This document shows, piece after piece, positions 1 to 11,494 of a DNA stretch of 64,000 nt. Within the stretch, counting starts at the first letter, position 1, and the number at the start of each line of letters is the position of its first letter. The notes beneath the pieces are model-generated. The model saw nothing but the letters and a program-made list of their open reading frames with translations, did no database searches and was not told the DNA's origin. Both the position numbers and the translations under genes were made by a program. The DNA is taken from contig OV884013.1 of assembly GCA_930367205.1 (NCBI GenBank), positions 92,381,333-92,445,332 of the forward strand, written 5' to 3'. Source of the stretch: Acanthosoma haemorrhoidale. Lineage: Eukaryota > Arthropoda > Insecta > Hemiptera > Acanthosomatidae.

Positions 1-1164
1 AGGCCAGAATACTAATGTTTGCATGAAGAAAATAATAATTCGACTCCATTTTAAATTGCACGACCTACATATTTGATTAAAAATGAAAACCAAAAGTTTC
101 TCTAATAAAAACAAAAAAGAATTCGTGTTTTTGCCGTCGAACAAGCCAGGTCATAAACATACATACTAACTTAAACCTAGAGCGTTCCTGCCTCGACTGC
201 CTTCTGCCATCGAAGGGGAAAAGGGGTGGGTGAAATCGTATTAAAGACGGGATTGGTGACATTGCCACGAATCAAAGAATTTGATATGCCCACAGAGAAT
301 GAATTCATGTAAGCAGCTCCGAATCTTCGTGGAGCTCACTGTTCCTCCGCTGTCGGACCACTCTCATAAGTATCCCGTTTTGAAATTGGAGTTGCTTTGC
401 TGTCGCTTCATTCAAATGACTAAAAAGCGGTGGACCGTACAGCAGAGCAGGCCTGAGTATGCTCTTATAAATCAATATAACCTATAAGCAATAATATAAC
501 CTTGGGCCATAAACAAGTATGTAGTTCTTTAAAGTAACCTTGTGAAAGGGTCTTCAGTCAAAAACTGTAAAAAGTGTTCCCCCATGTCCTAAATCCGTGA
601 TCAGGTAACATTCGCACATGCTAAGTAAATAATCATGAATATATACACTGAGTGTGTATATTGTATATATATATATCTATATATATATGTATGTGTGTAT
701 TGTATATATACACAGAGGCGATGTATTAATGCTGAAAGACAGCTCTTCTACATTGCAGAGAACATTTGTTCCCTGTCATATTGCGCCGTAGACGGCTTTG
801 GCGCCGGTCGTTCGGCTCCCCGGAAGATGTGCGAGCTAAGCCAAATACCTAAGGTATCACCAGTAAATATAGAAATGTACTTATACATGTGTACGAAGTA
901 GCCGCCCTATCAATTATTGCCTGGCTATCGGCGCCCGGAGCCCCTGAATAAACATACATTTCTAACTCTAATAAATAAGGGCGATAAATAATCCGAGTTT
1001 ATTATCGTCGCTGCACTATGTATTCGCGCGCGTAGTTGTAACCGTCAGACACTTCACACGTTTACAATCTTAATTTTGATACTCTTTTCAATTGATATTA
1101 TATTGTTTTTGGTATAAATGTTATTATTACTATTCAACTAAAGTGTTTATCGCCTAATGAGAAC
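1..1164. other. AT-rich non-coding DNA, no gene seen
   Basis: Only short open frames without recognisable domains occur here. A TA/TG-rich microsatellite lies at about 655-713, and a slightly more GC-rich patch lies at about 785-945. I see no splice-site-bounded exon, RNA gene or mobile-element protein that I can support. Confidence 0.5.
655..713. repeat. TA/TG-rich microsatellite
   Basis: An imperfect alternating pyrimidine-purine tract made of TATATA runs interrupted by TG steps. The short reading frame crossing it (many Y, I and C residues) is a translation of the repeat and not a gene. Confidence 0.8.
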
Positions 1165-1405
1165 AATAATGGCCTAGCTCCGAGAAAGCAGTTTTGAAAT
1201 ATTTATCCACTTCTAACGGATTCATGCACAGTATTTCATTTTTTTCTTTCTCACTTTTGAAGTAAATTCTGCTATAAGTTTCTCATATCAATCAACGACA
1301 CTCTCGCTGACTTTGGCCACTTATGCTTTAATTGGCAGATCCATTTCCAGCCCCACCCAAAAGAAGAGTAGTGAATTTTAGTTTTGTACGACAAAGAGAG
1401 GCCAT
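1165..1405 (+). repeat. old dispersed repeat, partner at 33620-33865
   Basis: The blocks TTTCTCATATCAATCAACGA, GCAGATCCATTT and CCCAAAAGAAG..TAGTG appear in the same order and spacing here and at 33620-33865 in the same orientation. The preceding CTCCGA.AAAGCAGTTTTGA block is shared too. The copies differ by many substitutions and indels, so this is an old interspersed repeat. No coding capacity or terminal structure is visible, and its class is unknown. Confidence 0.6.
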
Positions 1406-3159
1406 TCTCAAACACTTTGGCTTGTTCAACTCATTTTCGACTATTTCGGAGTCACTAAGTTCTCATCAGACTTTTGCACTTTTTTTAATTTGAATTAAAA
1501 CGGGACAATAAATAAGCAAATATTATACCGGCTTGACTGAAATAAATTTATCTAATAATCCAAAGCTTAAAATCTTACCTCTAAATGGAAAACTTGTATA
1601 TAAAATAATAATTAAATTATATAAATAAATAATGAATTATGAATAGTTACAACGTTGCTATCGTTGGATGCGTTCTTGCCTCGTTACGTTGCTTGGATTT
1701 AAGAAATCCATCGGTGATAGCTTGCTTGACTTCTTTTATTTTATATCTTCTATAATGTAGCTATACTGACTAACTCTCAATAGGGCCACTTGACAGCTTT
1801 AATAGATTGTATACATTACTAACACTTACTACCTTTATTCGCTACTTTCAACACAATAAAACATAATTAAAGAGTACTAATTATCAGTTAGGTTGTATCA
1901 TATCGAGCAGGGTTAAATTAAATATTTCATCGTCCAAATTATTAATTTGTAATTAATTTTTTAACTGCAATGGCCAAATTCATTATAATGTTGTTCGAAA
2001 CGTCCTTATATTACAAACAGAGGTGATATCTTGTATGTTAAATTTTTCAGAAAATTAAAGTATAGAACATAAAATCAGAAAATTGAAATTTTCTTTAATA
2101 GATACAAAAAACAAGTGTGTCCGTAATGACAAACTGTTTTTGAACATATGCGGTAACAGAAATAATTAAGTAATACTTATGAAATCAATCAAGAGAGGGA
2201 GTAGTTAGTAGAATCGTCGAAACCCTTAACTGTGCGATACTGCAAACTTAATTAAATTTTCATTTATTTTGTGTTTGTTGAAGGGGGAAAATGTTCCAAG
2301 TCTGCTCTCTTAGCCCAAACTCGGCTCCACGGTTCTGAGTCCACAAGTGAAAACCCTTAATACGGAGCCGTGGAACCATGGAACCATATATACATAGCTC
2401 CAGGCGTCCGTATTGACTACCCCCATAGTCGTCTAGCCGAGCTGACCGCATGAAGTGACACTTTTAAAAGTTTTCAATCTTAGGGACTTACCTGTCTTGG
2501 GCCTTTTTTTTTTTTTTTTTAAATTTTTGTTTTTTTGAAAGTATCATGAAGAATCCAGGAGTATGTTTAAGGTTTCGTTTAGATTTATCAAAAACAGATA
2601 CCAATTTATTGTCGCTCCAGTGTTAGCCTCTTCTGGGGGATGTGAAACCCCTATTGACATGAAATGTAAATACCAAAATGCATGAAATACTACCGTAAAG
2701 AACCATTATGATTACGATTGGATAGTCTACGGTGCCCTAAGAGGATTTCGAGTCTCATTTCAACATTTCACGGCACTTCGAGTTGGGAAGGCTGTCCGAT
2801 TCCAATATGTCCCTCCTCTTCATTACTATCATGACTAAAGCCTCATCCAATTCAAATCTGATCTGAATTTCCTTTGTTACAAATCTACTTCCTTTGACCG
2901 TTCTTTTCTTGCCATAAGAACTTCTCTTGAGCGCCACTAACCAACCTTTGGAACTCTATTCCCATTGATATTCATTGTTCATCAACACTCCCAATCTTTA
3001 AATCTAGGCTTTACGAGTTCTTTATCTCCCTCCAATCTAAAAATTCATAATTGACCATTACTACTATTATTATTTATTCATCATTCATTTATTAACTCTT
3101 CTATGTTTCAATCATTAGTTGCTGGTTCTTTTAGTCTTCACGTATTTACATAGGCCCTT
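1406..3159. other. AT-rich non-coding DNA
   Basis: No protein or RNA gene recognised. A T-run of about 18-20 bases near 2500 could be the reversed poly(A) tail of an unidentified retroposon, but I could not find flanking target duplications. Confidence 0.45.
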
Positions 3160-3316
3160 TTATCAACTTGTGGACTGGGAGGTCTCCAGGGTGTTGGTAA
3201 CTGTATGAATGGGCGAGTGAATGAATAATTGTAAATATGATATGAATGAGAACGGTGCATAAAATTACTTAATGCCAATAAGGTTGATTGTAATTTTATG
3301 ACAATAAAGATACTTG
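3160..3316 (+). mobile_element. LINE 3'-end fragment (copy C of the Jockey-like family)
   Basis: This is homologous to the 3' untranslated ends of the LINE copies at 11495-13868 (plus) and 23405-24448 (minus). All share GGGAGGTCTC near the start, a GAGCGAGTGAATGA-type stretch, TGTAAATAT.RTATGAATGA, ATTACTTA.TGCC and the terminus GATTGTAATTTTA..ACAATAAA. Only the last 150 bases are present, as expected for a severely 5'-truncated target-primed insertion. There is no long poly(A): the copy ends at the AATAAA signal followed by a few non-A bases. Confidence 0.7.
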
Positions 3317-6300
3317 TACTATAATACTAAAAGAGTATACTACCGTGACCGTATTTTGGGTACGGTAAGGGTTATAGAATAGTATAGCCTATACCAGTTT
3401 TGAATTAATCATTTTTCGTCTGTTTGTAACTAAATGATTAGACCTGACTGAAATCTCACAGTTACATTACAAACACAACGTACTTAACCGACCCACAGTC
3501 TTGATGTGAATTATAGACTAAATAATTAATCTTAACCTATTAGCCCTGTTTTTAAGAACTCATTAATATCCTCCCAAGATCTCTAGGGAATTCGTTGCAA
3601 ATAAAAAATAAAACAAATCTGGCACTAACATTTCCTTTGTTGTTCACCATGCTTTGTGAACTCAATAATTTACATTGAAAATGGGACTGTTTTGAAAACA
3701 ATAAAAAAAAACTTTTGCAATGTCTTGTGCTGGATAAGATCTTTCTGCATGTAACTTCTGTTTACTGGATGTGAACGGCTAAAGATGGTGAAGGTTCTTG
3801 ATGAATAAATGATAAGAGGAACATTTAACTTAGAAAAGAAAAAAAAATATAATTGCAAAAGATAAAATGTATAATTATTCATTCGATAAGAGAATAAATT
3901 TACGCAGAATATTCAATTTGTACATACATTTCCAGAATAAGAATTGAGGAGTTTTGAACTCTACTACTATAAAATATCTATTGTAAGTACATAATTTTTT
4001 TAATATAAATTCGCGCAACCGGAAAACATTCAATTACTAATTTATGATATGGCGATTTTATTCCAGGCCTTAATGACTCTATTAATAACTTCCAAAAAAG
4101 CTATTATACACTGTAATTAACATCACATTCTTTAATGAAAATTATCCTGTCAAGCAAGATTGCTGAGGAGTAGTCAGTAATAACCAAAGAAAGTAATAAC
4201 CAAATAAAGTAATAACCAGTCTTTGAAAGATTGAGTAACCATATATGAAATAAAATCAACCAGCATTTCAAATATAAAAACTTGTTTGCTTCAAGTTTCT
4301 GCTTGAGTCTCCTGACAATTAACGCTATGAATAATGCCGGAATAAGAGACGTTTTAAATAGTATTCACCTTGTTTATATTGTATTGAATTAGTTTTATTT
4401 TATATAACATCCTTATTAGTACAGTGCTCAGATCCACATTTGCATAATGACCACAGACATATTTTTCATCCCATAGAAATTACAAGTGTTCTTTTTCCTT
4501 TGAGCTGATATTTTTTTTAATGTAAAACTATTTTTGTTTTCAAACCGTAGCAAGATCTCTTGAAGGGTTGTTAGTCACATCGTCGCCTTAAGGTTGGTTC
4601 AAATGTTAGATCAATTAAAGATCAACATACAAAATTAATCGTTTAATATGTTACAAGCTTTCAGACTCATCATGAATACATTTCCACTATTAAGGACATC
4701 GAAAGACATGTAAAACATTGATGATTGGTTTCATCATACTCCTAAACTATGAAATTTGTACAGCTTTATTTCATTAAAAGTCCGTAATAAAAAAAAAATT
4801 CACTTCAGATCAACACTTAAAGCCAAATGCCTTCTCAGAACAAACCTGAACGACTTTAAATGAGTACCGACAACCTCCTGAGGCTAAATCTCGGTATATG
4901 CTGTACAACCGTTCAATGAACTAACATGAAACCATGGAACTTCACCCCAATCCCACCACGTTATCACCAATTCCACCAAATCCTCGTACTAATCCGATTA
5001 CTTATATTATGTATTTTAAAACTTATTGATAAACACAAAATGGTCACTTATTGATTATAGAAATAATTTATGCCGGAAACTTCTCAGAGCAGTAATGAAT
5101 AAGTCCTTGTGTTCTTATTTTATAGATATTTATAACCAACTGAGTTTTAGTAAACAAAAAACTTAAATTTTCATCATCTTATGTTCATGTATGTTTAAAT
5201 TTTTCGTTTACTAAAATCCAGTTGGGAATAAACATGTTTGTACTGACAATTATTCTTGAGGGATGAGGCTCACGCATCTTCAAATTTCAAAATACTTGCA
5301 TAGCATAAATGAAGTTGCTAAGTTACAAAACTTAATATTACGAATAGAACGTAGTGTAATTCCAGAAAATACAAAAGCAGCATTTTCGTATATTTAGCTC
5401 CATACAGCGTCTAAATATTGTATTTCAAAATAAAAGTTCGAAAAAACATATAAAAGTATATACATTTACAGTATTTCTCTCCGTTATTTCATGGACAATA
5501 TCACAACCCAATGCTAAGATGGAAGATTTAGCTAAACTTTGCGTTGCAAATGGGGATTCAGATTTAAATCAGAATGTAAGAGGTCACTGAAGACAAGAAG
5601 AGAATTCGAAAATAAATTGTAGTTACCTAGGAGGCCCTCGTCAATACCAAAAGCTGAACATTGTTAACCCCGAATGTGTGTCACACCACTCCTGTCTTTT
5701 TTTAACCGAGAAACAAGTTTCTTTGGTGTTAAAAAAAAAGAAAAGAAAATGTGCTGAACTTGATTATTCCTCTTCGACATGAAATACAGTTGTATGTCTT
5801 GGCGTATATTACGCTGTTTAATTTTTTTTTCTCAATATATATTTGAGATCATGGGGTCTAGAAAAAAAAGGTTCGTTTCTTCGTCTTATAAATTATAGTT
5901 CCGGCACACAATCACAAAAAAGTCCCACATTAGATGTCCCATGCAACATTAAGTAAACCATGACAGTTGTAATTATAATTTTTCTTCGTCTAGGGCGTAT
6001 GCCAAATTTGTTTAAATGGCCATACAAACAGAAATCAGTCATCTTTCTCTCATTTGAGAAATGCCGTAATTCTCAGAACACCGCTTTGGAACGCCACAGT
6101 TCTCAGAAACCAATCGTATATAACTCATCCTCAGTTCTCTGAGAGTGAGAGAGAGAAAGAGACAATGAGTGAGACTGTATTCGGATGATAAATTATCATT
6201 ATAGAATAGCCGTGGAATATTAGTAATAATATAATAGTTTTAAACATATGTCAGTTCATTTAGAGGCCAGGTCATTTTACATCGGCCTATACAGGGCACT

Positions 6301-7042
6301 AATTTACTTCATGTATAAACTGTTACATTAGTGATTTGTGGTTGAGTTATCTATGTATATCAACAGTTAAATAATCTTTGTAGAAGAGAGTCTTTCAAAA
6401 GAAAAGAAAGCTTTATTATGAAGTACAATCAAAACACTGGTATTCACAAATATTACGAGATCACAAATACTGGATGGAATGTCTTGGCACAAGTGGGGTC
6501 TAGAGCTAAAGCTGAGACATATATGTATAAGAAAAGGATAAGATTCTGGGAAATAGGGAGGGAGGTCTTGGAGGGATGTGGTTGCTTACTTAAAAATATC
6601 AGTGACTTCCTTGAAGTCACGAGGCAGGTATACAGTCCTGCTCAACCCCTTTCTACTTTTAGCATTATATATAATATTAGCATTACAATATTCGTAGCAT
6701 TATATAACTTCTCCCGTTTTTAATTCCTGAACTTCTGGGCAGGATGGTCATATTAAGAAATAACACGTTTTTATAGATAATACATTAGTTTTTAAATACC
6801 TTTTTCTCAATTTGGTTATAAATAATTTCCTTAGTATCTAACTTAATAATAGAGGAGAATGGTAAGTGTATAGGTAAGGTACTATTGCTTACAATGAATA
6901 CATATGATCAATTAAAAGTTAAATATACATTATAAAATCGTAATAATGAATGAAAGGAGTAGGAGTTACAATAGTTGTGGTGATACATTTATCTAAGTTT
7001 TTATGCAATGCATTAGATATGCAATAAATGCTAATATTCTGA
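3317..7042. other. AT-rich non-coding DNA, no gene seen
   Basis: The longest open frame is 101 codons (6418-6723, plus strand). It has no recognisable domain and lies in ordinary AT-rich sequence, so I do not call it a gene. No RNA gene or terminal-repeat element was recognised. Confidence 0.45.
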
Positions 7043-8158
7043 ATGTTAATACAAAATGCCTTTGAGGCGTTGAAAAATATCCCAGCAGAAGAAATGGAAG
7101 TCAACAAAACTCCAACACAGCCCCAGCCGCCTCCTATATTTGTACGCAATATTAGCAACTTTAAATTACTATGCTCACAAATGAGCAAAATTGTTGGTAC
7201 CGGCAAATATACGTGCCTAAATCGCTCTCGGGACACGAAAATATCTCCGGACACTCCCGATACTTATCGGGCAATTATCAAATATTTGGACGAAACCAAT
7301 GCTGACTTTCACACCTATCAGCTGAAACAAGAACGCTCGCTCCGAGTAGTAATTAGAAACTTGCACCCGACCACACCAGCTGACGAAATCGAAGATGAAC
7401 TCTTTGCTCTTGGATTCAAAGTTCGTCAAATAACGAACGTGTTACGTGAGGATAAACAACAAGAGGGATCAATAAAAACGGCGTTACCACTGTTCTTCGT
7501 CGATCTCGAGCGAACACCTGGAGTAGAGAAGATTTATGAACTAACACACCTGTACTATACAAGGGTACAGGTTGAAAAACCGTTCCCCAAACGAGACATC
7601 GTCCAGTGCCATAATTGTCAGGCATATGGGCACACGAAATCTTACTGCCACCACCCTCCCAGATGTGTAAAGTGTAGTGGGCAGCACAGAAGCGATTTGT
7701 GCAAAAAGCCCCTACAATCTCCTGCGGTATGCGTACTTTGCAAGCAAGGCCATCCGGCCAACTACAAGGGCTGCGAGGCTTACAGAACGCTGAAGTCGAG
7801 GACCGAAAAACGCCGTCAGCCAGAAGTGGAAAAACTTGCAGCAAGAAGCGGCCCAGCCAGAAACTTGAGGCCTACTGTCTCTTTCGCCGATGCCGTTCGC
7901 AACAGAGAGCAGTCACAGGCACCACCCACCCCCTGTACACAAGATCACCTTTCCCAGCATTCCGTTCATCCCGTCAACCCACAAACTCTATCCCATCCTC
8001 AAACACACATCTCCCATATTCCTCCACCTTCAAGTTCTTCGGATCTCACTAGCCTTTTAACCTCATTTCTTACAGAGTTCAGAACCCTAATTACTCCTCT
8101 CATTTCCCTACTTACAAATCTGGTCTCCTACCTTATCCCCGTTAAACAAAATCCATAA
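7043..8158 (+). CDS. LINE ORF1, Gag-like RNA-binding protein
   Basis: This is the nucleic-acid-binding chaperone that packages LINE RNA into the ribonucleoprotein used for target-primed reverse transcription. Residues about 95-175 look like the PRE_C2HC domain that precedes the zinc knuckles in Jockey-clade ORF1 proteins (RVVIRNLHPTTPADEIEDEL). Three knuckles follow: C189-C192-H197-C202, C208-C211-H215-C220 and C230-C233-H237-C244. The proline- and serine-rich tail ends in short hydrophobic leucine-rich segments. At 371 aa it is somewhat short for the family, and the ATG at 7043 directly follows an in-frame TGA, so the native N-terminus may be missing. The TAA at 8156-8158 is followed at once, in frame, by ORF2. 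Confidence 0.88.
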   Translation: MLIQNAFEALKNIPAEEMEVNKTPTQPQPPPIFVRNISNFKLLCSQMSKIVGTGKYTCLNRSRDTKISPDTPDTYRAIIKYLDETNADFHTYQLKQERSLRVVIRNLHPTTPADEIEDELFALGFKVRQITNVLREDKQQEGSIKTALPLFFVDLERTPGVEKIYELTHLYYTRVQVEKPFPKRDIVQCHNCQAYGHTKSYCHHPPRCVKCSGQHRSDLCKKPLQSPAVCVLCKQGHPANYKGCEAYRTLKSRTEKRRQPEVEKLAARSGPARNLRPTVSFADAVRNREQSQAPPTPCTQDHLSQHSVHPVNPQTLSHPQTHISHIPPPSSSSDLTSLLTSFLTEFRTLITPLISLLTNLVSYLIPVKQNP

Positions 8159-10686
8159 GTGGATCCTTCCGACTCCTTATCCATTCTCCTTTGGAATGCG
8201 AATGGTGTTCGCACCCACACTAACGAACTGACAGCACTACTCCACGACAAGAACATCGACGTAGCTCTCATTACTGAAACAAGACTTACTAGCAAACGAT
8301 CATTTACGATTCGACAGTACCATACTTACCGAACTGATCACCCAGATGGAAGAGCTCATGCAGGTACCGCTGTCATTGTTCATAATTCCATTTCTCATCA
8401 CATAGTTCCTTTGGTAGCACATGATTTCCTTCAGCCCACTGCAGTGTCAATCAGCACCTTCCCTTTCCCCCTTACTCTAGCATCAGTGTACTGCCCTCCC
8501 AATAAATCCATTTCCGATTCCCAATTCATCTCCTTTCTAGACTCCATAGGACATTGTTTCCTTGTGGGTGGGGACTTTAATGCAAAGCACCAACACTGGG
8601 GGTCAAGATCCACGAATACACGCGGACGTGCTTTGCTGTCTGCACTCACACGGAAACATTGCTCCACGATCTCACCTGACACAGCCACCTATTGGCCATC
8701 AGATCCTAACCGAAATCCAGATCTCCTTGACTTCTTCTTCTACAATAGTTTAGGAACACTAAACTATTCACTCAAGCGCCTCGATGACCTCTCCTCTGAT
8801 CATAGTCCTTTATTATTAACCATTTCCCTAAGACCAATTCACAAACTGCCTCCTCCTTCATTTATTAGGGGCCCAGTTGACTGGGACCACTTCCGTCAGC
8901 TTCTTACAGAGTCCGTAAACCTCAAATTATCCCTGAAAACATCCCAAGACCTAGACGATGCAGTGCATTCTTTCACTACTCTGGTCCAGAGGTCGGCTTG
9001 GGAGGCATCGTCACCCCATCGTCACCCAAAAATTCATAATCATAATAGTTTACCTCAGCATCTCAAAGATCTAATCCTATCCAAACGCCGCTCCAGAACA
9101 GTGTGGCAAAGATCCCGGCATCCTGCCGATCGCCGCTCGTACAATCAGTACTGCCGATTGGTAAAGCGGCGATTGGCATCCTTCCGTTCCGATTCTTTCA
9201 ATTCCTACCTCTCCTCTCTGTCTACCAGGGATAACTCCTTGTGGAATGTAACCAAAAAAATCCTAAAGTATCAACCTGTTTCACATCCGCTCCGTCGTGA
9301 TGATGGGTCCTGGGCGGCTTCGGATGGGGATAGGTCGGAGGAATTTGCTCTGCATCTTACCCATACTTTCACACCTAACCTTTCTCATCAAAGCCATACT
9401 CACAGCACAACTGTGGAAGATTTCCTCACTTCACCTATTCCTCTCTCTCTTCCACCAAAAGCCGTTAATCCCTCTGAGGTCAAATACCTTTTGAAAAACT
9501 TACCTTACCGAAAATCCCCTGGATATGATCTCCTTACTCCTCAAATTCTCAAACAACTTCCTCCTAAAGCCATAATCTTCCTAACCTATATATATAATTG
9601 CATTATCCGAACTACGCACTTCCCACTCCTCTGGAAACATTCCATTATTGTCCTATTCGCCAAACCCGGTAAACCACCCAATGACGCCTCATCTTACCGT
9701 CCAATAAGCCTACTCCCTATCCTCTCAAAAATATTTGAGAAACTTCTACTAAAACGTCTACTTCCAATTATTGAATCCAAAAACCTTTTTCCTACACACC
9801 AATTTGGTTTCCGCCAACGGCATTCCACTGCTCAACAAGGCCTTCGCGTTGTTGATCACATCTCCTCAGCCCTTGAAACCAAACAGTATTGCACTGCTGC
9901 CTTTCTTGATATAGCTCAAGCTTTTGACAGGGTTTGGCACGCAGGTTTACTCTACAAGCTCAAAAGATATTTACCACAGACCCTTTTCCTAATCCTACAG
10001 TCCTACCTTTCAAACCGCTTCTTCCAAGTCCGCTGTGGTTTAGAATATTCAAACTACTATCCTATAAATGCAGGAGTTCCACAGGGCAGTGTCCTGGGCC
10101 CCATCCTCTACAACCTATACACCGCTGATGTCCCCTCTACTCCCAATACCTTCTTGGCCACATTTGCAGATGACACTGCAGTCTTGTCATCTAACCCAGA
10201 CCCCGACATAGCATCCCATAACCTTCAAAAACACCTTGACGAGATCGATTATTGGTGCAACCAATGGCGGATCAAAGTTAATGAAGCAAAATGTTCCCAC
10301 ATTACCTTCACCCTTTGTCGCAAGTCTTGTCCACTAGTTTATTTTAATTCTATTCCTCTCCCTGTATCCGAGACAGTACGGTATTTAGGCTTCCATCTCG
10401 ATAAACGACTGACCTGGAACCCACATACGAGACTAAAAAGACAAGAACTAAACAGACGCTTTGGACAACTATACAGACTACTTCAAAGGACATCCCATCT
10501 CTCAATAGAAAATAAACTACTAATCTACAAAGTTATACTTAAACCAATCTGGACATACGGAATAGAGCTATGGGGGACAGCAAAAAAGTCGAACATCAAG
10601 CGTATCCAATCCTTTCAATCAAAAGTCCTGAGAACAATAGTAAATGCCCCTTATTATGTCAGCAACAAAACCCTTCATAACGACCT
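7043..10686 (+). mobile_element. Jockey-clade LINE, copy A (5' and 3' incomplete)
   Basis: This non-LTR retrotransposon carries ORF1 (zinc-knuckle protein) and ORF2 (endonuclease plus reverse transcriptase) in the same reading frame, separated by one TAA. The start codon of ORF1 directly follows a TGA and the ORF begins near a family-typical internal motif, so the copy may be 5'-truncated. Homology to the other copies stops abruptly at 10686, inside the last 50-60 codons of ORF2. From there a minus-strand integrase relic continues. Copies B, D and E show the missing 3' end: about 50 more codons, then an untranslated region ending in ACAATAAA. Confidence 0.9.
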
Positions 10687-10753
10687 ATCAGGAGGAGTCA
10701 TACTTAGTTTTTCTTTTAAGGTATTGTTGAATGCAATAGTTGCTAATTTTTGA
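8159..10753 (+). CDS. LINE ORF2, AP-like endonuclease and reverse transcriptase (3' truncated)
   Basis: This is the enzyme for nicking target DNA and target-primed reverse transcription. The N-terminal endonuclease (residues 1-220) keeps its signature residues: N15 in WNANG, E40 in LITETR, VYCPP at 110-114, GGDFNA at 137-142 and SDHSPL at 213-218. The RT domain (about 440-740) shows SYRPISLLP, LDIAQAFDRVW at 583-593, GVPQGSVLGP at 639-648 and the catalytic FADD at 669-672. The thumb ends in the Jockey-typical IWTYGIELWG and a QSKVLRTIVNAPYYV segment. No ATG precedes the domain: the frame opens with TAA GTG GAT, so translation must use GTG, reinitiate or read through. The final 22 codons (after 10686) belong to unrelated integrase-relic DNA read antisense, so the true C-terminus is lost. 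Otherwise the frame is intact, unlike the other copies. Confidence 0.9.
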   Translation: MDPSDSLSILLWNANGVRTHTNELTALLHDKNIDVALITETRLTSKRSFTIRQYHTYRTDHPDGRAHAGTAVIVHNSISHHIVPLVAHDFLQPTAVSISTFPFPLTLASVYCPPNKSISDSQFISFLDSIGHCFLVGGDFNAKHQHWGSRSTNTRGRALLSALTRKHCSTISPDTATYWPSDPNRNPDLLDFFFYNSLGTLNYSLKRLDDLSSDHSPLLLTISLRPIHKLPPPSFIRGPVDWDHFRQLLTESVNLKLSLKTSQDLDDAVHSFTTLVQRSAWEASSPHRHPKIHNHNSLPQHLKDLILSKRRSRTVWQRSRHPADRRSYNQYCRLVKRRLASFRSDSFNSYLSSLSTRDNSLWNVTKKILKYQPVSHPLRRDDGSWAASDGDRSEEFALHLTHTFTPNLSHQSHTHSTTVEDFLTSPIPLSLPPKAVNPSEVKYLLKNLPYRKSPGYDLLTPQILKQLPPKAIIFLTYIYNCIIRTTHFPLLWKHSIIVLFAKPGKPPNDASSYRPISLLPILSKIFEKLLLKRLLPIIESKNLFPTHQFGFRQRHSTAQQGLRVVDHISSALETKQYCTAAFLDIAQAFDRVWHAGLLYKLKRYLPQTLFLILQSYLSNRFFQVRCGLEYSNYYPINAGVPQGSVLGPILYNLYTADVPSTPNTFLATFADDTAVLSSNPDPDIASHNLQKHLDEIDYWCNQWRIKVNEAKCSHITFTLCRKSCPLVYFNSIPLPVSETVRYLGFHLDKRLTWNPHTRLKRQELNRRFGQLYRLLQRTSHLSIENKLLIYKVILKPIWTYGIELWGTAKKSNIKRIQSFQSKVLRTIVNAPYYVSNKTLHNDLSGGVILSFSFKVLLNAIVANF

Positions 10754-11251
10754 TTATTTAATGTCCTAAATAATTCGATTAATGTGCTGTGTGCAAGTCC
10801 TAAAGAATTAGACGTTACATACATTGGTTCTATTCCATTCGTTTGAAGGAAGTTAGTAACTAAGTTATTTTCATATTCTCTTCCGTTGTCTATTAGTATA
10901 GAATTTGGTGTCGGATAATGTTCTAAGTATTGTTTTGTAACGTCACATATGTTAGTACTTGTTATACTTTTCAAGGTTCTTGTAAATAGTCTTTTTGAAA
11001 AAGTAACAATTATAGTAATTATGAATTGTCTTTCGTAATGTAAATATTAAATATTCAAAAGGTTTTTCTGGTGTAGGTGTTACCATAAATTTAGCTTTAA
11101 TTGGTTTCCTTTCATACTTCTTCTTTTTCATACTTTCATACTTCTTCCTTTCATACTACTAAGTTTTTCTACATATCAAGCGTTCATTAATATAATCTGT
11201 AATAATTTCTGTCATAGCGGGGAAATAATATTGTTTTCTTAATTTGTCATA
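10687..11251 (-). pseudogene. integrase relic of a Ty3/Gypsy-type LTR element
   Basis: Read on the minus strand from 11251 downwards. The zinc-binding region comes first, with YDKLRKQYYFPAM matching the usual 'lrr.yyWpgM' segment. A degraded linker (KPIKAKFMVTPTPEKPFEYL) follows, then the catalytic core with ILIDNGREYEN (second catalytic D and the usual NG.E) and FNNTLKEKLSMTP near the end. Residues at the expected third catalytic position (IELFRTLNN, normally ..ER.H.TLNE) are partly preserved. Several frame breaks occur between the zinc and core parts; the open core segment is 10675-10974. It abuts LINE copy A exactly where that copy ends. It has no LTRs in view, and its family is unlike E1-E3 farther right. 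Confidence 0.7.
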
Positions 11252-11494
11252 TCAGTTCTGCGCATGCGCTATTATCAACAAACACCTCTCTATTTCGTAC
11301 AAACACTTTATACTACTGTTTATAGGCCGTACTTAAGCTCTAAAATTGTCTCAGCAGGCAACTTACGTGAGCTGGTCACAAGGGAGCCCTCAAGAAGTGA
11401 GTGAATCACTTGTTATATTTGTTTAGGAGTGTAATAGGTGATATCAAACCGAGAAGTTGGCCATACTGGACGACCGAAGCACTTGCCTCTGCAC

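Noticed and set aside
6418..6723. 101-codon plus-strand frame as a host gene
   Set aside because: No domain, no splice context and average AT-rich composition; such lengths occur by chance in 64 kb.
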